Source: Rubritalea profundi (lineage in GTDB: Bacteria; Verrucomicrobiota; Verrucomicrobiia; Verrucomicrobiales; Akkermansiaceae). Taken from it: DNA of 64,000 bases. Positions 1-9,521 of the stretch are shown here, one piece after another. Numbering within the stretch: position 1 is the stretch's first letter; every line of letters starts with the position of its first letter. A model generated the notes under the pieces. It saw only the letters and a program-made list of their open reading frames with translations, did not search any database and was not told the origin of the DNA. The translations under genes were made by a program, and so were the position numbers. Where the stretch lies: assembly GCF_002954445.1 (NCBI RefSeq), contig NZ_MQWA01000001.1:653148-717147 (forward strand), in the 5' to 3' direction.

Positions 1-320
1 CCTAGAGTTCGCGCATGGCTGAGAGATTCGTAATGATAGACCCGTGACACCCCGATGCTACTCCCTCCTGATTTACGGGACTAGGTAGCTGACGATGACC
101 TTGTACACTTCACTATTGAAGCGGTTGAGCGCCTACCTCTCTCTAGCTTCAAAACGAACACACGTGGCTGTGGCAAAGGGCCAAATAATAGGGGAAATAC
201 GACCGGCACAAAAATGTGGAGCCCCAAATAATCAAAACGACGCTTTTGATAGTTGCTAGAGCTGAACATGATTTAATCGTCATGCTATCTAGCTATCGCA
301 ATTACTCTATCCAGCGCAGA
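1..320. other. Left-edge stretch without a supported gene
   Basis: No reading frame here looks like a protein. A minus-strand frame of about 62 codons exists at 81-269 but its composition is not protein-like and it has no recognisable motif. I see no tRNA, terminator or repeat. It lies downstream of the minus-strand gene at 321-1133. Confidence 0.4.
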
Positions 321-1133
321 CTACTCATCCGCTTGTAGAGGCGGCAGCATTGGCTTAGGAGTATTCTTTGCAGGAACCATCGTATTATGTGTTGATGTAC
401 TCGGTGGAGAAACTAGGCTCGTTAGCTTTCGCGTAGATGAAACAGGGGTCACTATTGGAGCGGATGGTTTTTGTCTCTGTTGAGCTGGAGCCACGGCTGG
501 TCGCGCAGGCTTTGCAATCCGTAAAACGGGAGGCTCATTTAACCCAGAGGGCTTCGCAACTCTATTAGATATTGGACCAGTGACGGGTGACACCTCCTGA
601 GGTAAGTCACGCGTGAGTTCTGCAAAATTAATAGCATTGCCAAGAAATGCCTCAACAGGTTTAGAAAATGGAGGCTTAATGTCTGAAGATGAATCCCCCC
701 AAGCTTCAAGTAAACTCCCAGAATCATCAAACCATAGAGACTGTTGCTCGAAACCTATATCAAATTGGCTTGTGTCAGCCGCAATAGCAGCACCATAGAA
801 ACGAGACGCTAGCATGGGCAGGCCAATCAGGCTGAACGAGCGAGCCAGTGCCATATTTTGCTCAGCCTTACCCGAATTGCGCCGCAGCACTTCGTAAACG
901 AGGCGAATGGAACGATTCGGTCTAGCACGAGAAACTATTTTCACCGCGAATGCCACATCTATATCAGTGGATGGCATCTCAGGCGCATTCCATACGGTAT
1001 TGGCAGCCTCTAGATAGTAGCCTTCTTCATATAATTTATGAGCGGCTTCTTTCCTTCCCGCCCAGTCAGCAGGATTTGCTTGGACAGCATCGAGCTGAGC
1101 TTGAGCTGATTCTGATATAGTGGTAGGAGTCAT
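321..1133 (-). CDS. Hypothetical protein, helical repeat-like with Pro-rich C-terminus
   Basis: A 270-residue protein that I do not recognise. The first ~150 residues are alpha-helical in character, with alternating small and aromatic residues (motifs such as KLYEEGYYLEAAN and ASRFYGAAIAAD) that resemble tetratricopeptide-like helical hairpins. The last ~80 residues are low-complexity, rich in Pro, Ala, Ser and Thr with basic residues. There is no signal peptide and no membrane segment, so it is probably cytoplasmic. It stands alone, divergent from the efflux operon. The ATG start at 1133 is the first in frame. A scaffold role is possible from the helical repeats, but that is inference only. 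Confidence 0.7.
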   Translation of the reverse strand: MTPTTISESAQAQLDAVQANPADWAGRKEAAHKLYEEGYYLEAANTVWNAPEMPSTDIDVAFAVKIVSRARPNRSIRLVYEVLRRNSGKAEQNMALARSFSLIGLPMLASRFYGAAIAADTSQFDIGFEQQSLWFDDSGSLLEAWGDSSSDIKPPFSKPVEAFLGNAINFAELTRDLPQEVSPVTGPISNRVAKPSGLNEPPVLRIAKPARPAVAPAQQRQKPSAPIVTPVSSTRKLTSLVSPPSTSTHNTMVPAKNTPKPMLPPLQADE

Positions 1134-1510
1134 CTTAAAAGTTGGAGCTGAGGGATGTCATAGCGAAAATAAAGTATGGAGCTATCACCAGTAAAGCTAT
1201 TTTCTCAATATCTCGCAACAAGCATCGTAACACATTCAAGAGTAACAAACAACATATCTCCTCCCCCCCCTTGACTCAGGTAGATTCAGTTAAATATGGG
1301 TCTGCAGCCACAACCCGTAAGAATAATCGCGAGCATCCTGCAGAAGTATGTGCAAAGAAACAGATGCATTCTAGTTGCCTTTCACGCCTCTCTCCTGAAA
1401 ATACTAGTGCCCCATTGGCTTTATCCCATTGCATATCGACCGATCGATCAGCCCACATGGTACTAATTGATACTGGACATCCTCCCCCCTAAGGTAGACA
1501 TTTTCAACAA
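1134..1510. other. Intergenic region upstream of the efflux operon
   Basis: A 377-base gap between divergent genes. It has an open frame (1142-1492) with poor protein character, which I reject. A run of eight C is followed by TTGACT at 1271-1276, which could be a -35 element with an A/T-rich -10 near 1293-1298, but it is over 200 bases from the first efflux gene. No clear operator palindrome was seen. Confidence 0.3.
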
Positions 1511-2971
1511 ATGAATCGTCTATCTTCTTTTCAGTTAGCAGGCATTACCACATCTGTAGCAATCGGGCTCACCTTCCTGAGCAGTTGCAACACGATGATT
1601 GTTGGTCGGAATTACCAGAGCCCTGAGACTATAATGCCAGACACTTGGCACCAGTCATTAGCCAGCGATCTACGTTCTAATTCATCCTCACTGCAAAGTT
1701 GGTGGACAAAATTCAACGACCCTACGCTTAACAAGCTGATAGCGCTCTCATCGCAAGCTAATCCAGATGTTAAAATTGCTCTCGAGCGCGTAATAGAAGC
1801 ACAAGAAGGCAGAACTATTTCCCGCAGTGGGCTAGCTCCAAGCGTAGACGTCGGTGGTGCATACAACAGTGCTAGTCAGAGTGAAAACTCGACGCCGTCA
1901 ACAGGCATCGGCGGCCAGAATTATAAAAATTGGTCTTCTGGCACTTCGGCTAGTTGGGAGTTAGATTTTTTTGGTGGGGTGAGACGAGCCATCGAATCCT
2001 CAGATGCCACAGCCGAAGCCATAGAAGAGGCCTACCGAGATACCTTGGTTACTCTCTATGCAGAAGTAGCCTATAGCTACATCGAGGTTAGAACTTACGA
2101 AAAGCGTATCCGTCAGGCCAACATAAACATCGAGAACCAGGATGAGTCAGTAAAACTCACAGAGGCACGATTCAAAGCTGGCCTTTCTCCAGAACTCGAC
2201 GTCAGCCAAGCTAAGACAAACCTAGCGAACTCAACAGCATTTGTTCCACAACTGCGAGCCGAGCGCGCTAGAGCTCTCAACCGCCTGGCTACGCTGTTAG
2301 GTAAATATGCTGGAGAAGGTGAATCATTAGTAAAAAGCACAAAAGGCATCCCTATGCCATCTAGTAAGACGGGCATTGGCCTCCCTACTAACCTATTGCG
2401 ATCACGCCCAGATATCCGCCGGGCTGAACGCGAACTCGCAGCCCAAACATCACGCATTGGTGTTGCGGAGGCCGACCTCTACCCAAGATTTGCACTTACT
2501 GGTGATTTCTCCTTCACTTCTGCCAACACCTCCAACTTGTTTGATGGCGCTTCTGGCGGCTACAGCTTTGGTCCAGCCTTCAAGTGGAATGTGTTCAGCG
2601 CTGGTCGCATTCGCGCACAAGTCCGGATCGAAGAATCCCGCACCAAGCAGGCTCTCTACGCCTACGAGCAAGCAGTTCTACGCGGCGTGGAAGATGTCGA
2701 AACCAGCCTCTCATCAGCATTCTACGAACGCGACAGGCTCTCATCGCTCAATGATGCGGTAAAGTCGGCCACCAAGACAGTGGAACTGGTAAAAACCAAT
2801 TACACAGAAGGTCTGGTTGACTTCCAGAACGTGCTCGATGCTGAGCGTACCATTTTTAGTAGCCAAGACACGGCAGCGACTAGCAAAGGCGTCCTTTCTG
2901 CTGCTTACGTTTCCTTATTTAAATCTCTAGGTGGCGGCACAGTAATGCCTGAAGTTTCCATCCAAAAATAA
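1511..2971 (+). CDS. RND efflux outer-membrane lipoprotein (NodT/OprM-type, TolC superfamily)
   Basis: 486 residues, the usual size for OprM-type outer-membrane channels. It starts with a lipoprotein signal peptide ending LSSC, so Cys26 would be lipidated. The remainder shows the two repeated OEP coiled-coil halves, with the family signatures ELDFFGG in the first half and LRSRPDIRRAE and YPRF in the second. It would form the outer-membrane exit duct for drugs or other small molecules. It is the first gene of a three-gene operon, 26 bases before the adaptor gene. The ATG start gives an intact signal peptide. No substrate can be read from the sequence. Confidence 0.93.
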   Translation: MNRLSSFQLAGITTSVAIGLTFLSSCNTMIVGRNYQSPETIMPDTWHQSLASDLRSNSSSLQSWWTKFNDPTLNKLIALSSQANPDVKIALERVIEAQEGRTISRSGLAPSVDVGGAYNSASQSENSTPSTGIGGQNYKNWSSGTSASWELDFFGGVRRAIESSDATAEAIEEAYRDTLVTLYAEVAYSYIEVRTYEKRIRQANINIENQDESVKLTEARFKAGLSPELDVSQAKTNLANSTAFVPQLRAERARALNRLATLLGKYAGEGESLVKSTKGIPMPSSKTGIGLPTNLLRSRPDIRRAERELAAQTSRIGVAEADLYPRFALTGDFSFTSANTSNLFDGASGGYSFGPAFKWNVFSAGRIRAQVRIEESRTKQALYAYEQAVLRGVEDVETSLSSAFYERDRLSSLNDAVKSATKTVELVKTNYTEGLVDFQNVLDAERTIFSSQDTAATSKGVLSAAYVSLFKSLGGGTVMPEVSIQK

Positions 2972-2997
2972 TTTCACTCTAATCTCTCCTTTACACC

Positions 2998-4227
2998 ATG
3001 ATCACTAAACGATTCATCCTTCCGCTTGTCGCAGTAGCCTCGTCACTCACATTTGTTAGCTGTGGACCCAAAAACGAGTTTGCCCCACCGCCACCAATGA
3101 AGGTGACTGTTGCTAAGCCTTTGGTCCAAGATCAAACAGTATACAAAGATTTCCCTGCCACACTGGCTGGAATCTCTGAGGTAGAAATCCGCGCCCGAGT
3201 CAAAGGCATACTAGAGGAGGCATTTTTCAAGGAAGGTTCTGTTATAGAAAAAGGTGCCAAACTCTTTCTGATCGAACAAGCTCCCTACGATGCAGCCGTA
3301 GCGGCATCTGAGGCTGATGTCGCCAGAGCTGAAGCCGCGCGCAGAATCGCAAAAGCCACCCTCGGCCGCCTCAATGAAGCTGCCAAAGATGATAAAGGAG
3401 CCCCCACAGGAGCAGTCTCCGAACACGTCATCGAAACTGCCGAAGCTGAAGTAGAGAATGCAGTAGCACTCGTAGACCAAGCTAAAGCTGGATTAGAAAC
3501 GACCAAAATCGACCTTAAATACACAGATATCAAATCCCCTATCAGCGGAAGAATAGCCCGCACGATGGTGGACGTGGGCAACCTCGTTGGAAATGGTGAA
3601 GCCACACTGCTCACCCGTGTGGTGGATGAGCAATCGATTCGCGCCTACTTCGAGGTCCCAGAGCGCATAATGCTAGAATTCTACCGTGAACGTGCGGAAA
3701 ATAAAAACATTAGCGATAACTTTAACAAGGTTCGTTTAGAATTAGCAGATGGCACAATTTATGAGCACCTTGGCGATATAAACTTCATCGACAATAAAGT
3801 AAATGAGAGGACGCGCACAGCACTTGCCCGCGCAGAATTCCCTAACACTGAGGGCACACTTTCCTCAGGCCTTTTTGCGCGAGTTGGTTACCCCAAAAAC
3901 CACGAGGACGCAATCATGGTGCCTGCAGTTAGCGTGCTTCAAGACATTGGTGGCAGCTATGTCTGGGTAGTGGACAGTGACAACAAAGTCCTTCGTAAAG
4001 GAGTCACAACAGGCGCCACTGTGCTTCGTGAACAAACAGATAAGGACGCCGTCCCTGTGCGTGACACCATCATCACAAAGGGACTAACAAAAGATGACTC
4101 GGTAATCATCGGCGGCCTTCAGCGTGTCAGAGAAGGTGCCATCGTTGCTCCAGAAATGAGCACAACATTCTCAGTCAAAGCCGAGCAACCTGCTGAGCTG
4201 AAGGCAAAGCAAGACGAGTCGAAGTAG
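2998..4227 (+). CDS. RND efflux periplasmic adaptor (AcrA/MexA-type membrane fusion protein)
   Basis: 409 residues. A lipoprotein signal peptide ends FVSC (Cys22). After it come the lipoyl-like half-motifs around a coiled-coil hairpin rich in Ala, Glu and Lys (about residues 95-165), then the beta-barrel (SPISGRIART, ILLTRVV-like stretch) and the membrane-proximal domain. This is the AcrA/MexA layout. It would bridge the inner-membrane pump and the outer-membrane channel. It sits between them in the operon, 31 bases before the pump. The ATG overlaps the end of a pyrimidine-rich leader with no Shine-Dalgarno. Confidence 0.95.
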   Translation: MITKRFILPLVAVASSLTFVSCGPKNEFAPPPPMKVTVAKPLVQDQTVYKDFPATLAGISEVEIRARVKGILEEAFFKEGSVIEKGAKLFLIEQAPYDAAVAASEADVARAEAARRIAKATLGRLNEAAKDDKGAPTGAVSEHVIETAEAEVENAVALVDQAKAGLETTKIDLKYTDIKSPISGRIARTMVDVGNLVGNGEATLLTRVVDEQSIRAYFEVPERIMLEFYRERAENKNISDNFNKVRLELADGTIYEHLGDINFIDNKVNERTRTALARAEFPNTEGTLSSGLFARVGYPKNHEDAIMVPAVSVLQDIGGSYVWVVDSDNKVLRKGVTTGATVLREQTDKDAVPVRDTIITKGLTKDDSVIIGGLQRVREGAIVAPEMSTTFSVKAEQPAELKAKQDESK

Positions 4228-4258
4228 ACTTAGACCACCACTAACGCGACCACTCATT

Positions 4259-7200
4259 ATGTTCAGTAAGTTTTTCATCGATCGACCAATTTTCGCATCG
4301 GTTCTCTCGATCATCATCGTTGTGCTAGGAGCTGTGGCACTAGTCGGCCTGCCAATAGCGCGGTACCCAGACCTAGCCCCTCCTACGATCACAGTCTCGG
4401 CCACCTACGCTGGCGCCAATGCAGCCACGGTATCTGAAACCGTTGCGGCCACTATTGAGAAAGAAGTCAATGGAGTCGAAGGCATGATCTACATGTCCAG
4501 CGTCTGCGCCAATGACGGGAGCATGACTCTGACAGTTACTTTCGAACCCGGAACCGACCTAGACATTGCCAACGTTCTAGTACAAAACCGAGTATCCGTC
4601 GCACAGTCTCGCCTGCCAGAGGAAGTAAAACGCACAGGTGTCACGGTAAAAAAGAAATCTACAGACTCGGTGCTGTATGCTGGATTGATTTCACCAAACG
4701 GAACCTATGATGACGCCTACCTCAGCAACTATGCGAACTTACGCGTCCGCGATGAGATAGCCCGAGTCCCAGGTGTGGGTGATGTGACAGTCTATGGCAC
4801 AGGAGAATTTAGCATGCGCATATGGCTCGAACCTGACCAACTGCGAGCGCGAAACCTTGCTGCTACTGACGTTGTGAACGCCATTCGCGAGCAAAATATT
4901 CAGGTCGCGGCAGGTAAAGTCGGCGGAGCTCCCGCTCCAGATGGAACCGCCTCTGAATTCGTCCTCAGTACTCTTGGCCGGCTAGAGGAAGTCTCCGAAT
5001 TCGAAGATATCATCGTCGCAACTGGAGCAGAAGGAAGTCCGATTCGCATCCGTGACGTCGCCCGTGTTGAGCTAGGCGCTAACACCTACAATTTCACCTC
5101 CAAAATCAATGGTCAAGCTTCCGCGACTCTAGCCATTTTCCAGGTTCCAGGCTCGAATGTCATGGACGTTGCTGAAGGTGTAAAAAGCAAACTGGAAGAA
5201 CTGAAAGCTTCATTCCCTAAAGATGTAGATTACCTCATCGTATACGATTCCACAGACGTTATCACAGCGTCTATCAAGGAAGTGGTCACCACTCTCATCG
5301 CCACTCTTATTTTGGTGATCCTCACGGTGTACATTTTCCTGCAGAACTTCCGTGCTACACTAATCCCAGCCATCACCATTCCAGTTTCGCTGATTGGCAC
5401 ATTTTTCGTACTCAACCTCTTAGGTTACTCACTCAACCAGCTCACCCTTTTTGGACTGGTCTTGGTGATCGGCATTGTGGTCGATGATGCCATCATTGTG
5501 GTTGAGAATACCTTTGTTCACCTCTCTAAAGGGCTCAAAGGTCGAGCGGCGGCGACCGCTGCAATGAAAGAAGTTTCCGGTCCAGTGATCGCTACCACAC
5601 TAGTACTCCTCGCCGTGTTTGTCCCTATGACAATGATGGGAGGCATCACAGGAACGATGTTCAAGCAATTTGCTGTGACCATTTCTGTCGCCACTGTATT
5701 TAGCTCGATTTGCGCACTCACACTCAGCCCGGCGCTCTGTGGTATTTTGCTGAAGAAGGCACCTAGTGAACCTAAAGGTTTTTTCAAACTCTTTAACACG
5801 ACACTAGATAAAGCCAACCAAGGGTATGTCGCCATCGTTAAAAAGGCGCTTCGTTTCGTCGTTCTAGGCCTACTCCTATTCGTCGGCTTGACCAGCCTAG
5901 CTATCGTCGGACTCGGCCAACTGCCAACGGGCTTCGTACCTCAGGAAGACGAAGGCTGGGCAATGCTCAACCTGCAACTCCCTGACGGAGCTTCTTCCCA
6001 ACGCACAGAGGTTGTCATGGAAAAAATAGAGAAAATTGTCACTTCCACCCCAGGAGTTGAGAATATCCTCGCGGTCAACGGCTACTCGATCGTCGACGGA
6101 GCTGTCGCCTCTAACACCGCATTCTGCTTAATCACCTTTGACCACTGGGATGACCGCAAAGAAGCGGGCCTCCACCAACGCGATATCCTCAAAAAAATCA
6201 ATACGGAGCTCGCGAAGGTGCTCGATGGGTCAGCCTTTGCCTTCCCTATGCCATCACTTCCTGGTGTGGGAGTTTCTGGCGGCCTCACCTATATGCTTCA
6301 AGACAAAGAAGGGTCTGGATTAGAGCAACTACAGGTGGTCTCCGCTCAACTATCTCAAACGGCAAACTCCCAGCAAGGAATCACCCAAGCTCGCTCTACC
6401 TTCCGAGCATCCGTTCCTCAGATCTACATCGATATTGACCGTGAAGCAGTACAGCGGACGGGCACCTCTATGACTGCTGTTTTTGATACGCTGCAGGTTT
6501 ACCTTGGCTCAGCTTACGTGAATGATTTCACCAAATTTGGACGCGTATTCCGAGTCACCGCCCAAGCTGACGGTCCATTCCGAGCCGACCCACAATCAAT
6601 CATGCGCCTCAATGTGAGAGGCTCAGACGGACAAATGATCCCGCTAGGAGCAGTCTGTACTCTGAAAGAAATCCTAGGCCCTCAGACGATCACTCGCTTC
6701 AACATGTATCCAGCGGTGAAGATCATGGCGAACCCAGCAGATGGCTTCAGCTCGGGTCAAGCGATGGCGATCATGGAGGACATGTCTGACAAAGAGCTTC
6801 CACCAAGCATGGGCTACAGCTGGACTGATCTTTCCTACCAAGAAAAACAAGCCTCTGGAGGCATGATGGCAATTTTCGGATTCTCGATCCTCATGGTCTA
6901 CCTAGTTCTAGCAGCCCAGTACGAGAGTTGGACTCTGCCAATCTCAGTATGCATGGCAGTGCCAGTTGCGCTGCTCGGTCTTGTCGCAGCAGTCACGCTT
7001 CGCGGGATGGACAACAACGTCTACACCCAAGTGGGTATTGTCCTGCTAATCGGACTGTCCGCAAAGACCGCGATTCTTCTTACCGAGTTCGCCAACGAAC
7101 AACGTATAGCGGGTCTGAGTATTTTTGATGCAGCATTGGCAGCGGTCAAGCTTCGCTTCCGTGCTGTTTTGATGACAGCGCTTTCCTTCATTCTTGGGGT

Positions 7201-7405
7201 GATCCCACTGGTCATAGCCTCAGGCGCTGGTGCCGAATCCCGCCAGATTTTGGGAACTGCCGTGCTCGGTGGAATGCTCGCAGCCACAGTCCTCGGCATG
7301 GCTGTTGTTCCAATGCTCTTTTACGCGATTCAAACCCTTGCCGAGAAATTTGGTAAAAAGGATACAGCTGAACCGAATGAGACTCCAACGACAAGCGCAG
7401 AATAG
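4259..7405 (+). CDS. RND multidrug efflux pump, HAE1 family (AcrB/MexB-type)
   Basis: 1048 residues, matching the family length of ~1040. The N-terminus (FFIDRPIFASVLSI) and the motif GIVVDDAIIVVEN in TM4, with the paired Asp needed for proton relay, are hallmarks of HAE1 pumps. Two halves of six membrane helices flank two large periplasmic loops. It is a proton-driven inner-membrane transporter. It is the last gene of the operon (channel, adaptor, pump); this order, with the channel first, differs from acrAB-tolC and mexAB-oprM. No regulator gene adjoins it. The substrate is unknown. Confidence 0.97.
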   Translation: MFSKFFIDRPIFASVLSIIIVVLGAVALVGLPIARYPDLAPPTITVSATYAGANAATVSETVAATIEKEVNGVEGMIYMSSVCANDGSMTLTVTFEPGTDLDIANVLVQNRVSVAQSRLPEEVKRTGVTVKKKSTDSVLYAGLISPNGTYDDAYLSNYANLRVRDEIARVPGVGDVTVYGTGEFSMRIWLEPDQLRARNLAATDVVNAIREQNIQVAAGKVGGAPAPDGTASEFVLSTLGRLEEVSEFEDIIVATGAEGSPIRIRDVARVELGANTYNFTSKINGQASATLAIFQVPGSNVMDVAEGVKSKLEELKASFPKDVDYLIVYDSTDVITASIKEVVTTLIATLILVILTVYIFLQNFRATLIPAITIPVSLIGTFFVLNLLGYSLNQLTLFGLVLVIGIVVDDAIIVVENTFVHLSKGLKGRAAATAAMKEVSGPVIATTLVLLAVFVPMTMMGGITGTMFKQFAVTISVATVFSSICALTLSPALCGILLKKAPSEPKGFFKLFNTTLDKANQGYVAIVKKALRFVVLGLLLFVGLTSLAIVGLGQLPTGFVPQEDEGWAMLNLQLPDGASSQRTEVVMEKIEKIVTSTPGVENILAVNGYSIVDGAVASNTAFCLITFDHWDDRKEAGLHQRDILKKINTELAKVLDGSAFAFPMPSLPGVGVSGGLTYMLQDKEGSGLEQLQVVSAQLSQTANSQQGITQARSTFRASVPQIYIDIDREAVQRTGTSMTAVFDTLQVYLGSAYVNDFTKFGRVFRVTAQADGPFRADPQSIMRLNVRGSDGQMIPLGAVCTLKEILGPQTITRFNMYPAVKIMANPADGFSSGQAMAIMEDMSDKELPPSMGYSWTDLSYQEKQASGGMMAIFGFSILMVYLVLAAQYESWTLPISVCMAVPVALLGLVAAVTLRGMDNNVYTQVGIVLLIGLSAKTAILLTEFANEQRIAGLSIFDAALAAVKLRFRAVLMTALSFILGVIPLVIASGAGAESRQILGTAVLGGMLAATVLGMAVVPMLFYAIQTLAEKFGKKDTAEPNETPTTSAE

Positions 7406-7430
7406 CTCTGGAGACCACTCTACAACAAGT

Positions 7431-7459
7431 CCGCTTAGTCAGTAAAATTGACTAGGCGG
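7431..7459. other. Hairpin after the efflux operon
   Basis: An 11-base inverted repeat (CCGCTTAGTCA / TGACTAGGCGG, one G-U wobble) with a 7-base loop lies between the pump gene and the next gene. No U-tract follows, so it may be an mRNA-stabilising or weak termination structure, not a classic terminator. Confidence 0.4.
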
Positions 7460-7473
7460 CAGAGTCCAACTCT

Positions 7474-8154
7474 ATGCATAATTTTGAAATATTTGGAGTA
7501 ACCCACTTGTTGACATTGCTCGCGATTGCAGCACTGGCCTCGCTCCTCATCGTTCTTTACCGTCGGCACAGTAAACTCCGCAAACCGATTCGCTATGGCT
7601 TAGCCGCCTGCACACTCCTTAGCTATCCTCTACAGATTGCGATTGCTTACATTTATTCCTATCCGACTGATCTAGGAACTACCCTCCCCCTCCACCTTTG
7701 CGATCTTGCGGCCATCATCGGTGGCATCGCCTTATTCACACAATCCCAAAAACTCGCTGAAATTGCTTATTTTTGGGGACTCGCGGGAACCCTCCAAGGG
7801 CTACTCACACCAAACCTCCAGCACGGATTCCCTAGCCCTGAATTTGTTACCTTCTTCTGGAATCATAGCTTCGTTGTCATCACTGCGCTCTTCCTCCCAC
7901 TCGCTATGCTGTGGCGTCCACGTCCGAGAGCGCACTGGTTTGTCTTCGGACTCAGTCAGATCTACCTTGTTATCGGCCTCACTGTGAATTTCCTGTTGGG
8001 TACAAATTTTGGTTACCTTCACCACAAGCCAAACACAGCGAGTTTGCTCGACTATTTTCCATCGTGGCCGTGGTATATTCTAGTCCTAGAGCTTGTCTGT
8101 TTCCTGTTCTTTTTCCTGCTCTCCCTACCTTTTTCAAGAAAATCAGAGAAATAA
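7474..8154 (+). CDS. TIGR02206/YwaF-like integral membrane protein
   Basis: 226 residues with about seven hydrophobic segments. The N-terminal pattern FGVTHLLTLL, a conserved Leu-His-Leu-Cys-Asp stretch in the third helix and a late Asn-Tyr/Asn-Phe helix are typical of the TIGR02206 (YwaF) family of membrane proteins, whose function is not known. The gene lies between the efflux operon and ispH; spacing gives no firm functional link. The ATG at 7474 puts the first helix at the N-terminus. Confidence 0.75.
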   Translation: MHNFEIFGVTHLLTLLAIAALASLLIVLYRRHSKLRKPIRYGLAACTLLSYPLQIAIAYIYSYPTDLGTTLPLHLCDLAAIIGGIALFTQSQKLAEIAYFWGLAGTLQGLLTPNLQHGFPSPEFVTFFWNHSFVVITALFLPLAMLWRPRPRAHWFVFGLSQIYLVIGLTVNFLLGTNFGYLHHKPNTASLLDYFPSWPWYILVLELVCFLFFFLLSLPFSRKSEK

Positions 8155-8200
8155 CACGTGCATCTCAGTGGATTCCGCGCAATTCTCTCCCCATAAATTT

Positions 8201-9418
8201 ATGAGCGACGCCAAACCAAAGAAACGCAAGCGTATCAATGTCCGACGCCCCGATGTCATGGAAAAAGTCCAAGCCGAGGTCCGACGCCACTTCGAGTCGT
8301 CAATCGTAGAGAAGATCCGAGCTAATGATGGCTCACTCACAGTAGGCCACACTACTATCAAACTAGCTCGCCAGTTTGGCTTTTGCTACGGGGTGGAGCG
8401 AGCTATCGATCTAGCTTACGCCGCCAGAAAAGTTTTCGCTGACAATAACATCTATCTCATTGGCGAAATCATTCACAATCAAGAGGTCAATCGACAACTA
8501 GAAGACATGAACATCGTTTCCCTCCCATGGAAGGAAATGGATGAACAATACGATCAACTGACTGAAGATGACGTCGTTATTGTACCCGCATTTGGAGCAC
8601 CTACCAGCTACATCGAGAAGATCGAAGAGCGCGGAGCTGCTATCGTCGATACGACTTGTGGAGATGTCATGAAGGTTTGGCGCCGAGTCCGCACCTACGC
8701 GAAACAAGGCTACACTTCGATTATTCACGGAAAAGCGGGCCACGAAGAAACCAGAGCCACGGCCTCCCGAGCTCTGGGTGACGCGAAAGACGGACACTAC
8801 ATCGTCATTCTTACGCTAGCGGACACCGACTACCTTTGCGATTTCCTCAAGGGAAAAGTCAGCTCTGAAGATCTAATGAAGCGCTTCAGTCATGCTGTTT
8901 CGGAAGGGTTTGACCCGGATCTCCACCTCAACAAAGTTGGAGTCGCAAACCAAACAACCATGCTTAAGAGCGAGACCGAAGAAATTCAGAAACGCGTTTG
9001 CCGAGCTATCACAGAACGTGATGGCAAGACTGAAAACTTCCAATTCTTTGACACCATCTGTGGCGCAACCCAAGAACGCCAAGACGCACTCTTTGAAATG
9101 CTTAAAAGCCACATGGACGTGCTCCTCGTCGTCGGTGGCTATAATAGCTCCAACACTGCACATTTAGTCGAAATCGGCAAAGAAGAACTCCCCACATTCT
9201 TCATCCAAAACTCAGACCGACTTACCTCATTGCAAGAAATTGTGCATTTCGACCTCGAACATAAATCAGAAGTCACAACAGAATACACTAACTTGCTAGA
9301 TACCAGCAAAGATGTCATCGTAGGAGTCACCGCTGGAGCGTCTTGCCCTAACAACCTCATAGAGTCGACCATTCAAAGAATTTTCGAACTCAGAGGTGTC
9401 GACCCACAAGGTCTGTAA
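8201..9418 (+). CDS. ispH: 4-hydroxy-3-methylbut-2-enyl diphosphate reductase
   Basis: 405 residues. It catalyses the last step of the MEP isoprenoid pathway, converting HMBPP to IPP and DMAPP with a 4Fe-4S cluster. The three cluster cysteines are visible in GFCYGVERAI, DTTCGDVMKV and DTICGATQERQD. These motifs and the length of ~400 match the plant/cyanobacterial branch more than the ~310-residue E. coli type. An upstream in-frame ATG at 8093 would overlap the previous gene by 62 bases and add a non-conserved 36-residue piece; the ATG at 8201, before a basic MSDAKPKKRKR start, is preferred. ispE lies about 19 kb away. Confidence 0.95.
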   Translation: MSDAKPKKRKRINVRRPDVMEKVQAEVRRHFESSIVEKIRANDGSLTVGHTTIKLARQFGFCYGVERAIDLAYAARKVFADNNIYLIGEIIHNQEVNRQLEDMNIVSLPWKEMDEQYDQLTEDDVVIVPAFGAPTSYIEKIEERGAAIVDTTCGDVMKVWRRVRTYAKQGYTSIIHGKAGHEETRATASRALGDAKDGHYIVILTLADTDYLCDFLKGKVSSEDLMKRFSHAVSEGFDPDLHLNKVGVANQTTMLKSETEEIQKRVCRAITERDGKTENFQFFDTICGATQERQDALFEMLKSHMDVLLVVGGYNSSNTAHLVEIGKEELPTFFIQNSDRLTSLQEIVHFDLEHKSEVTTEYTNLLDTSKDVIVGVTAGASCPNNLIESTIQRIFELRGVDPQGL

Positions 9419-9429
9419 ATCTTCTGTAA

Positions 9430-9483
9430 GAGATCGTTGCGCGATCTCGTATTTATACGATGGTGTGGATCTTCAAACCATCG
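9430..9483 (+). other. Tandem hairpins between ispH and moxR
   Basis: Two perfect short hairpins follow ispH: GAGATCG/CGATCTC at 9430-9448 with a 5-base loop, and CGATGG/CCATCG at 9458-9483. They lie in the 103-base gap before moxR. They could terminate the ispH transcript or protect mRNA ends; there is no strong U-tract. Confidence 0.4.
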
Positions 9484-9521
9484 CACCTTATTTCAATAAA
9501 GCCCAACTCTAACAATCTAGC

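Noticed and set aside
81-269. 62-codon minus-strand frame at the left edge
   Set aside because: No motif, poor codon character and no neighbouring support.
1142-1492. 116-codon plus-strand frame before the efflux operon
   Set aside because: Composition is not protein-like, with no domain and no coding signal; the stretch is better read as leader and promoter DNA.
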